Positions 57,415 to 64,000 of a stretch of 64,000 nt of DNA are shown here, one piece after another. Below the pieces are notes generated by a model. The model ran no database searches. It was not told where the DNA came from and worked only from the letters and a program-made list of their open reading frames with translations. The DNA lies in NCBI RefSeq assembly GCF_016482685.1, contig NZ_JACYHF010000024.1:1-64000 (forward strand), in the 5' to 3' direction. The DNA comes from Streptomyces sp. DSM 110735 (GTDB lineage Bacteria; Actinomycetota; Actinomycetes; Streptomycetales; Streptomycetaceae). The number at the start of each line of letters is the position of its first letter. The first letter of the stretch is position 1. Position numbers and translations under genes: made by a program.

Positions 57415-59688
57415 ATGGCCCAGGCTCCCGCCACCCCCGAGGAGATCGCCCGGTCGCGGCCCCGCATCCGCAGGGACGTGCTGTTCACCCAGACCCCGGA
57501 CGGCGTGCTCTTCCACAACGCCCACGGCGGCTTCAACGTGGTCACCCAGAACGCCTACCGCTTCGCCTCGCTGATCGTGCCTCATCTCAACGGCGAACGG
57601 CGGGTCGACGAGATCTGTACCGGCCTGGGGGACAAGCAGCGCGCCATGGTCCACGGACTCGTGCGCGCACTCTACGCGCGTGGTTTCGCCCGGGATGCCG
57701 GACCCGGACCCGCGGTCGATCCGCTCCCGCCGCAGGTGGCCAAGCGTTTCGCCCATCAGGTCGACTATCTGGACCACTACGCGGACGACGCGGCAGGGCG
57801 CTTCCTGCGCTTCCGCTCCACCCCTGTCGCGGTCCTCGGCTCCGACGCCCTGGCCCGCTGGGCGGCCCTGGGTCTGCTGCGCAACGGCTGCGAGGCGGTG
57901 GCCGTCACCGAGGGACCCGCGCCCGTCGTGCTCAGCCGCGAGCTGCACGGCGTGGAGGGCACCGCCGAACTCGACGCCGAGACCGCCGAGTTGACCGAAG
58001 CGGGCTGTCCGCCGCGCGTGGCCCGCCTGCCGGAGTCCGCCGACGGCACCTACGGCTGGACCGACCTGGACGGCTGGGACACCGTGCTGGTGACCGGTCC
58101 CGACGCGCCCCGGCAGATCCTCAGGCTGCTCGGCGAGGGCGTACCCGCCGGACGGCGTCTCCTCGGCGCCTGGACGTTCGGCAACCGCGCGGTGGTGGGT
58201 CCGGCGACGACCGCGGGAACACCCGGCTGCTGGTCCTGTGCGGTACTGCGGCTCGGCGCGGGGGCCGAAGCCGCCGACAGCGCGGACCTGTGGGCCTCGG
58301 TCGGACCCGCCGCGCCGCTCGGCACCCCGGACCGCGTGCCGGCCGGGCCGCTCGCCGGGATGATCGGCAACCTCCTCGCCTTCGAGGTGTTCCGCCTGGT
58401 CACGGGCGCGCTGCCCGCCGAGACCCGGGGTCAGGTCGTCGTGCAGGACCTGGACTCGCTCGACGTGCTGACCGAGCCGCTGCTGCCGCACCCGCGCTGC
58501 CCGTTCTGCGCCGGGACCACTCCGCCGGTCGAGGCGCCCTCGGGTGACGTACTGCGCGAGGCGCACGCCGACGACGAGGCAGCCGCGCTCCCCGCCGACG
58601 GACCGGCCGACGAGGCAGCCGCCAAGAACGCGCTCACCGAGCTGGAGCGGCGTGACGTGCTGGTCCACGCGGCGGCCGGGGTCTTCACCGCGTACGCCGA
58701 CGACGACTGGGAGCAGACCCCGCTCAAGCTGAGCACCGTACGGCTCGGTCTCGCACCGGGCCGGGTCCGCGAGGTGTCCGCCGCCGATGTGCACCATGTG
58801 GCGGGCGCACGTCTCGCGGCGCTCTTCCGGGCTGCCGAGGTGTATGCCGAGCACGTGGTGCCGCCCCACATACTGGACCCCGCCGCGCTGGAGGCGGCGT
58901 CGGGCAAGTGGGCGCGGGTGACCCCGGTCGAACTCGCCGTCTCCAGCGGGCTCGACGCGCCCGCCGACCGGGTCGCCGCCTGGAGCGAAGCCGTCTCGCT
59001 CCTTGACGGGCGGACGGTCCTGGTCCCCACCGGCGCGACGCGCACCCTGGGCGGCTGGAACGACCAGGGGCTGTTCGAGCGCACCTCGGCCGGTACCGGC
59101 GCGGGCGGCACTCCGCGTGCCGCGCTGACCCGCGCCCTGCGCACCGCGCTCGCCCACGACGCGCTGCGCCGCGCGGTCCGACGGGCTGCTCCGGTGCGCG
59201 AGCTGGACCTCGGCTCGCCCACCGGCGATCCCGAGCTGCTCTTCCTGCTGCGCTCGGCGGAGAACCTGGGCGTGACGGCGGAGGTCCTGGACCTCACCGG
59301 CGCGGACGGTCGACTCCCCGTCGCGCTCGCCCGGTTCACCGACCCGGAGAGCGGACGGACACGCTGGGCCGTCGGCAGCGGACTCCGCCTCCGCGAGGCC
59401 GTGCTGGAGGCGCTGCGCGATCTGCTCGGCGCGGAGCAGGTGCGCCGTGCCGGTGCCGAGCCCGACACGGGCGACCTCGTCTGGGACGACCTGGAGGCGG
59501 CGGCGCTGGTGGCCGCCGACGTCGTACCGCTCGGGGAGACCGGCACGACGTGGACCGCCGTGCTGGACGGGCTTGCCGCCGACGGGCGGGACGCGTTCGC
59601 GGTGCCGGTGACCGCGCCGGACCTCGCCGCGGGCGACGTGCACGTGGCGCGGGTCCTGCTGACCGGCAGGGAGTCCCGTGCCCACTGA
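57415..59688 (+). CDS. RRE/E1-like leader-binding protein of azole-peptide cluster
   Basis: 757 aa. Residues ~10-95 look like a RiPP recognition element (DVLFTQTPDGVLFHNAHGGF, LIVPHLNGERRVDEICTGLG) that binds the precursor leader. Residues ~125-385 are a ThiF/E1-like fold without the ATP-binding residues, with a Cys4 zinc site (GCWSC and HPRCPFC). The C-terminal half (~410-757: RDVLVHAAAGVFTAYADDDW, LDLGSPTGDPELLFLLRSA) resembles YcaO-type N-terminal sequence and is poorly characterised. This is the F-protein type that presents the precursor to the YcaO enzyme. The ATG has GGAGG 12 bases upstream. It overlaps the next gene by 11 bases. Confidence 0.85.
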   Translation: MAQAPATPEEIARSRPRIRRDVLFTQTPDGVLFHNAHGGFNVVTQNAYRFASLIVPHLNGERRVDEICTGLGDKQRAMVHGLVRALYARGFARDAGPGPAVDPLPPQVAKRFAHQVDYLDHYADDAAGRFLRFRSTPVAVLGSDALARWAALGLLRNGCEAVAVTEGPAPVVLSRELHGVEGTAELDAETAELTEAGCPPRVARLPESADGTYGWTDLDGWDTVLVTGPDAPRQILRLLGEGVPAGRRLLGAWTFGNRAVVGPATTAGTPGCWSCAVLRLGAGAEAADSADLWASVGPAAPLGTPDRVPAGPLAGMIGNLLAFEVFRLVTGALPAETRGQVVVQDLDSLDVLTEPLLPHPRCPFCAGTTPPVEAPSGDVLREAHADDEAAALPADGPADEAAAKNALTELERRDVLVHAAAGVFTAYADDDWEQTPLKLSTVRLGLAPGRVREVSAADVHHVAGARLAALFRAAEVYAEHVVPPHILDPAALEAASGKWARVTPVELAVSSGLDAPADRVAAWSEAVSLLDGRTVLVPTGATRTLGGWNDQGLFERTSAGTGAGGTPRAALTRALRTALAHDALRRAVRRAAPVRELDLGSPTGDPELLFLLRSAENLGVTAEVLDLTGADGRLPVALARFTDPESGRTRWAVGSGLRLREAVLEALRDLLGAEQVRRAGAEPDTGDLVWDDLEAAALVAADVVPLGETGTTWTAVLDGLAADGRDAFAVPVTAPDLAAGDVHVARVLLTGRESRAH

Positions 59689-61597
59689 GACCGCGGCGGC
59701 CGTGGCCGGTCCGGTGGCGTGCGAGCCGTGGGACGAGGTGTGCGCCGCGCTCACCGCCGACCTCGCCGCACGCCCCGGCACTCCGCCCTGCGCGGTGACG
59801 CGGCTCGGGGCGCGCGATGAACTCGCCTCCGGCGCGGTCGAGTTCACGCCCGGCGTCGTACCCGTCGGCCTGTACGGGCATCACGCCGTGGTCGGTCCGG
59901 TCACCCCGAGCGGGGCGAGAGGCTGTCCGCGGTGTCTGGCCCGGCGCTGGCAGGCGGTGCGCGCCGGGTTCCTGCGGGACGCGCTGGAGCGGGGACGGGA
60001 GACCCGGGCGACCGGGGTGCCGCCGTGGCGGACCGCGTTCACGGTGGACGCACTCGCCGCGCTGGTCACGGCGGCGAGCCGCCGACCGGGTCCCGTACAC
60101 CGGCCGTGGGTGTGGCTCCTCGACCTGGAGACCCTGCACGTCTCCCGGTTCCCGCTGGTCCCGGACGGTGAGTGCCCGAGCTGTGCGCGGCGGCCCGACG
60201 ACACCGCCGAGGGCGCCAGGATCGTGCTCGGTCCCTCCCCCAAGCACGACCCGGACGGCTTCCGCACCCGGCCCATCGAGGCGTACGACCTGCCGCTGGA
60301 GGCGTTCGTCAACCCGCTCACCGGGATGCTCGGACCCTCGGTCGCGCCGGATCTGGCGTCGGCGTCGACCTCGTCCGCGGTGGGCGCGTTCACCACTCGC
60401 TCCGGCGCCTATCTGCGCGAGTGCTACTGGGGCGGTCACACCGGCGCCTACGGAACGAGCGTGCGGGTGGGGCTGCTTGAGGGCCTGGAGCGGTACGCCG
60501 GGATGCGCGCCCGCGCCAAACGCACCGTGATCACGGCGACGTTGGAGGAACTGGGGGACACAGCGGTGGACCCCCGGGTGACGGGGCTGTACGCCGACTC
60601 CTTCTACGACCTCGGCACCGGCGCGCCGCGCTTCGCGCCGGACCAGCCCATCGCGTGGGTGTGGGGCTGGTCGCTGCGCGACGAGCGGCCGGTACTAATC
60701 CCGGAGGTGGTCGCGTACTACCACGCGCCCGGCGGCATCGGGCGGCGCTTCGTGCAGGAGAGCTCCAACGGCTGTGCGTCCGGCGGGAGTCTGGCCGAGG
60801 CGGTGCACCACGGACTGATGGAGACCATCGAGCGGGACGCGTTCCTGCTGGCCTGGTTCGGCCGGGTCCGGCTGCCCGAGATCGACCCGGCGAGCAGCAC
60901 CAGGTCCGCGACCCGCGCGATGGTGGACCGGCTGGCGATGTACGGCTACCGGGCGCGGTTCTTCGACACCCGGATCACCTTCCCGGTGCCGGTCGTCACG
61001 GCTGTCGCCGAGCGGGTGGACGGCGGCCCGGGGCTCCTGTGCTTCGGCGCGGGTGCCTCTCTGGACCCGGAGGACGCGCTCGCGGGCGGGCTGTGCGAGA
61101 TCGCCACCGACTCGGTGAACCTGCGCCGCCGCACCGCGCGCGAGGAGCCCCGGCTGCGCCGTATGGCGGCCGACTTCGACGAGGTGCGCGTGCTGCACGA
61201 CCATCCGCTGCTGTACGGGCTGCCCGAGATGGGCCGGTACACCGACTTCCTGCTGCGCGGCAGGGACGGAGAGGAGCGGGTGCCGCTCGCCTCGCTGGCC
61301 GACGGCGCGCCGCGTCCGGCGGCGGATCTCCGCGAGGACGTGAAGGCGTGCGTGGCAGCCGTCACCGAGCGCGGCTTCGACGTGGTGGTGGTCGACCAGA
61401 CGGCGCCCGAACAGCGGGCGTTGGGCTTCCACACGGTCAAGGTGCTGGTCCCGGGTCTGATCCCGATCGACTTCGGGTGGAGCCGTCAACGGGCGGCGCT
61501 GATGCCCCGCACCCGCGCGGCACTGCGCGAAGCGGGCCTGCGCGCCGACGACTTGACGCCGGACGACCTCAACCCCGCGCCGCATCCCTTCCCTTGA
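59678..61597 (+). CDS. YcaO cyclodehydratase of azole-peptide cluster
   Basis: 639 aa. The N-terminal ~200 residues retain a partial E1-like domain with two CxxC pairs (GCPRCLARRW, ECPSCARRP). The YcaO ATPase domain follows: GAYLRECYWGGHTGAYGTSV, GLLEGLERYAGMRARAKR, SSNGCASGGSLAEAVHHGLM, ETIERDAFLLAWF, GGLCEIATDSVNLRRR. It ends NPAPHPFP, the proline-rich C-terminus needed by azoline-forming members. It phosphorylates backbone amides with ATP and cyclises Cys/Ser/Thr of the precursor to azolines. It is translationally coupled to the leader-binding protein. Confidence 0.93.
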   Translation: MPTETAAAVAGPVACEPWDEVCAALTADLAARPGTPPCAVTRLGARDELASGAVEFTPGVVPVGLYGHHAVVGPVTPSGARGCPRCLARRWQAVRAGFLRDALERGRETRATGVPPWRTAFTVDALAALVTAASRRPGPVHRPWVWLLDLETLHVSRFPLVPDGECPSCARRPDDTAEGARIVLGPSPKHDPDGFRTRPIEAYDLPLEAFVNPLTGMLGPSVAPDLASASTSSAVGAFTTRSGAYLRECYWGGHTGAYGTSVRVGLLEGLERYAGMRARAKRTVITATLEELGDTAVDPRVTGLYADSFYDLGTGAPRFAPDQPIAWVWGWSLRDERPVLIPEVVAYYHAPGGIGRRFVQESSNGCASGGSLAEAVHHGLMETIERDAFLLAWFGRVRLPEIDPASSTRSATRAMVDRLAMYGYRARFFDTRITFPVPVVTAVAERVDGGPGLLCFGAGASLDPEDALAGGLCEIATDSVNLRRRTAREEPRLRRMAADFDEVRVLHDHPLLYGLPEMGRYTDFLLRGRDGEERVPLASLADGAPRPAADLREDVKACVAAVTERGFDVVVVDQTAPEQRALGFHTVKVLVPGLIPIDFGWSRQRAALMPRTRAALREAGLRADDLTPDDLNPAPHPFP

Positions 61598-61684
61598 CCG
61601 GACTTTCCGTACCTCCTCCGGCGTCGGCCCGAGCCGCCGACGCCCCACAGACGACGCAGACGATGCAGACAAAAGGGAGTGACC

Positions 61685-63271
61685 GTGGGATACGCCCATG
61701 AGTACGCGACCGCGGTGATGCGGCGGGGCAGAACGCCCATGGAGCCGGCCGACTTCGTGCCCGACTGGGCCGACCGGCCGCGCAAGGGGAAGCACTTCCC
61801 GGGCGCGCCGTCCTTCCCGCTGCCCGACGGGGGCTGCGCCGAGGACGCCACGCTCGGCCGGGGGTTGTTCGGGGAGGCGGGCGACGGCGCGTTCACGCTG
61901 CCGCTGCTCGGCTCGATGCTCCGCGACTCCTACGGTCTGACCGGGCGCCGTCTCGCCGTGCAGGCCAACTCCGACCTGGGCTCGCTGCCGTTCCACACGC
62001 ACGCCAACTGGTCGCGCGGCACCGCCTCCGGCGGCGGTCTCTACCCGATCGGGGTGCACTGGGTCAGCGGCGCGAGCGGCCCGCTCAACCCGGGCGTCTA
62101 CTACTACGACACCCCGCACCACCGGCTCACCCGGCTCCTGTCCGGGGACGTGTCCGGCGAGGTCCGGGAGGCGCTCGGCGGGCTGCCGGAGGCGGCGGAC
62201 ACCGATCAGTTCCTGGTCCTGGGCGTGACGTTCTGGCAGAACGCCTTCAAGTACAACAGCTTCTGCTACCACGCGATCACCATGGACATCGGCGCCCTGC
62301 TCCAGACCTGGCGGATGTGGGCCCGCGCGCACGGGCTGAGCCTGGGCAGCGCGTTCTGGTTCGACGAGCCGCGCATCGGGCGGCTGCTGGGATTCGACCC
62401 CGAGGAGGACGGGGTGTTCGCGGTGGTGCCGCTGCGCTGGGCGGGCACGGCACCGGATGCCGACTCCGGGGCGGTGTCCGGGGCGCGGGTGCGCCGGGTG
62501 CCCACGGAGAAGTCGCGGCGGACACAGACCTTCCCGACGCTGCGGCGGATCCACGCCGCCACCCTGGAGGGCGCCGCGGAGCGTCCCGCGCCCGGTGTCC
62601 TCGACCCGGCGCTGGCAGCCCCGGCCGGTCCCGGTGACCGGGTCGCGCTGCCCGCACCCGCGCCGCTGGACGCCCCGGTGCGCCGGGCGCTGCGGGAACG
62701 GCGCAGCAGCTTCGGCCGGTTCACCGGCAGTCCGCTCGATCCGGCCACGCTCTCCGCCGTCCTCGCCGCGGCCATCGCTGGGAGCGACCTGGACACCGAC
62801 GCCGAGACGCCCGGCGCACCGCCGCTCACCCGGCTGCACGTCTTCGTGAACCACGTACGGGAGGTGCCGCCGGGGCTGTACGAGTACGACCGGGACACCG
62901 GCGAGCTGGTGCTGATGCGCGCCGGGTCCTTCGGGGCGTTCCTCCAGGAGAACTACTTCCTCGCCAACTACAACCTGGAGCAGGCTGCCGCCGTACTGGT
63001 CCCGGTCGCGCGCACGCACGCCGTCATGGACGCGGTGGGCGACCGGGGCTACCGGCTGGTCAACGCCGTCGTGGGCGCCACCGCCCAGGCCGTGTACACC
63101 GCCGCGTCCGCCGCAGGCACCGGTTGCGGGGTCGCGCTCGGCTTCGACTGCGTGTCGTACGCCGAGGAGTTCGGCGCCGACGGACGGGGCGAGATCCCGC
63201 TGCTGATCATGATGATCGGCGACGAGGGTCGCCGTCCCGCCGACTACCGCTACGACATCGTCGCCCCGTGA
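61685..63271 (+). CDS. Double-domain SagB-type azoline dehydrogenase
   Basis: 528 aa containing two nitroreductase-like halves (~70-270 and ~335-525), as in SagB-family enzymes of thiopeptide pathways. Half 1: NWSRGTASGGGLYPIGVHWV, FWQNAFKYNSFCYHAITMDI. Half 2: LRERRSSFGRFTGSPLDPAT, VNHVREVPPGLYEYDRDTGE, YRLVNAVVGATAQAVYTAAS, GCGVALGFD. FMN-dependent oxidation of azolines to azoles. The GTG at 61685 is chosen because AAAAGGGAG lies just upstream; GTG 61679 would add two residues. Confidence 0.9.
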   Translation: MGYAHEYATAVMRRGRTPMEPADFVPDWADRPRKGKHFPGAPSFPLPDGGCAEDATLGRGLFGEAGDGAFTLPLLGSMLRDSYGLTGRRLAVQANSDLGSLPFHTHANWSRGTASGGGLYPIGVHWVSGASGPLNPGVYYYDTPHHRLTRLLSGDVSGEVREALGGLPEAADTDQFLVLGVTFWQNAFKYNSFCYHAITMDIGALLQTWRMWARAHGLSLGSAFWFDEPRIGRLLGFDPEEDGVFAVVPLRWAGTAPDADSGAVSGARVRRVPTEKSRRTQTFPTLRRIHAATLEGAAERPAPGVLDPALAAPAGPGDRVALPAPAPLDAPVRRALRERRSSFGRFTGSPLDPATLSAVLAAAIAGSDLDTDAETPGAPPLTRLHVFVNHVREVPPGLYEYDRDTGELVLMRAGSFGAFLQENYFLANYNLEQAAAVLVPVARTHAVMDAVGDRGYRLVNAVVGATAQAVYTAASAAGTGCGVALGFDCVSYAEEFGADGRGEIPLLIMMIGDEGRRPADYRYDIVAP

Positions 63272-63368
63272 CCCGCACCCCGTACGCCTCCCCGGTGCGC
63301 CGGGGCTTCGGGCGGCCAGGAGACGAGTGGTCGACCGACGAGCGGCCAACAGACGAAAGGGGTCCGGT

Positions 63369-64000
63369 ATGAGCCCGACCGCCACCACCGAGCAGGACAC
63401 CGCCGGCACCGCCGGGCCGGTCGCCCTGCACCACCGGTTCATGCTGCGCGTGGCCGGTCTGCCCGTCACCGCCGTCGAGGCGCTGCGCGCGCCGGAGGCG
63501 GCCGACTGGGCAGCGCGCACAGCAGCCGAGGAGGCACGGCTGCGCGACCTCGGCGCCCGGCTGAGCGATCCGCTGTCCGCCGCTGTGGGCGCTACCGAGG
63601 ACGCCGCGCCGCGCCGCCGTCTGCTCGCGCTGCGACGGCAGGTCTTCAACAACCGCCTGCCCGGCGACCTGGACGCGGCCCGCGCCCTGGCCGAGGGGCT
63701 CGGCGGTACGACCGGGGCGGATCTGACCGCCTGGCTGGAGGCTCGCGTCCGCTTCGAGGAGCTGCGGGTCGAGGGCGAGAAGGTCGTCGCGGACGGGCTG
63801 GCCCGCACCCGTGCCGCGCTGCGCGGGCTCGCCCACGACGACCGGCTGCGCCGGGGGCTGCTGCTGGCCTCGCCCACGCTGGAGGAACGGCTCGACGCGT
63901 TCGCCGCCGATCCGGCGCCGGTGCCGGGCAAGCGGGCGCGCAAGATGGAGCGCTCGCTGCTCTCGTACCTCTACCGGACGGCGTGCAAGACCAGTCCCTT
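63369..64000 (+). CDS. LanB-type glutamylating dehydratase, N-terminal part (cut by window end)
   Basis: First ~210 residues of a lantibiotic/thiopeptide dehydratase N-terminal (tRNA-Glu dependent glutamylation) domain: HHRFMLRVAGLPVTAVEALR, LRRQVFNNRLPGDLD, LLASPTLEERLDAFA and, at the very edge, SLLSYLYRTACKTSPF, a conserved LanB motif. It would glutamylate Ser/Thr of the precursor ahead of elimination to dehydroamino acids. ATG 63369 with GAAAGGGG upstream. The gene runs out of the window, so its length and the elimination partner are unknown. Confidence 0.9.
   Translation, partial: MSPTATTEQDTAGTAGPVALHHRFMLRVAGLPVTAVEALRAPEAADWAARTAAEEARLRDLGARLSDPLSAAVGATEDAAPRRRLLALRRQVFNNRLPGDLDAARALAEGLGGTTGADLTAWLEARVRFEELRVEGEKVVADGLARTRAALRGLAHDDRLRRGLLLASPTLEERLDAFAADPAPVPGKRARKMERSLLSYLYRTACKTSP

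Noticed and set aside
56929..59847. 972-codon antisense frame over the SARP and leader-binding genes
   Set aside because: Overlaps two genes with clear domains on the other strand and has no recognisable domain itself.
60695..63943. 1082-codon open frame antisense to the YcaO, SagB and LanB genes
   Set aside because: Shadow frame: no family resemblance, crosses several well-supported genes, composition typical of antisense GC3 frames.

Overview
The window is very GC-rich, almost every real gene has G or C at third codon positions, GTG starts are common, and it carries snapalysin/LysR, an AfsR/SARP-type regulator, MmyB-type XRE regulators, a DUF574-type methyltransferase and two TTA codons. 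Together these point to a Streptomyces chromosome, or a very close actinomycete. The first ~120 bases are homopolymer runs that look like a contig edge. Several genes close to that edge are broken (SDR fragment at 189-609, frameshifted ketopantoate reductase at 3928-4877, 5'-deleted aldehyde dehydrogenase at 4926-5871). No rRNA, tRNA, CRISPR array, transposase or attachment site was found.

Left part (0.2-25 kb), mostly metabolic accessory genes. Two paralogous Cys-type alpha/beta hydrolases flank an XRE regulator (678-3824). A sugar or sugar-acid catabolic block (6.7-15.7 kb) has an enolase-superfamily dehydratase, a zinc dehydrogenase, a U32-like TIM-barrel protein, a complete multiple-monosaccharide ABC transporter (chvE/mmsA/mmsB type), an SMP-30 lactonase and an IclR regulator. 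A strong promoter plus an inverted repeat lies in front of the first gene. A second XRE regulator is divergent from an aldo/keto reductase and a zinc alcohol dehydrogenase. Then come a GH16-like protein, an EamA transporter, the divergent snpA/LysR pair, a large membrane protein and a DedA protein.

Centre (25.4-40 kb): a complete group 1h (actinobacterial, high-affinity type) [NiFe]-hydrogenase locus. The + strand operon has an uncharacterised 514-aa protein, hhyS, hhyL, a NifU-like protein, a DUF5947-like protein, two very small proteins and hypA. The - strand operon reads, from its start, hoxX, maturation protease, hypB, hypF, hypC, hypD, hypE. The two operons converge on a perfect 19-bp hairpin. 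HoxX would supply the CO ligand and HypA-F would build and insert the NiFe(CN)2CO site. The protease would trim the large subunit.

40-55 kb: secreted enzymes and housekeeping genes: an AI-2E family membrane protein, GH25 lysozyme, M1 metallopeptidase, SGNH esterase, phosphoglucomutase, methyltransferase, GNAT, an SDR, an alpha-L-arabinofuranosidase with two ricin-type lectin modules (a TTA codon near its start), an FMN reductase/LLM monooxygenase pair and a DUF5996 protein.

Right end (56-64 kb): the start of a ribosomally made, azole-containing peptide cluster of the thiopeptide or goadsporin type. It has a SARP regulator with an in-frame TTA codon and an 11-bp perfect dyad upstream, an RRE/E1-like leader-binding protein, a YcaO cyclodehydratase ending in a proline-rich tail, a double-domain SagB dehydrogenase, and the beginning of a LanB-type glutamylating dehydratase that runs off the window. 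No precursor peptide is visible inside the window, so the product cannot be read from here.
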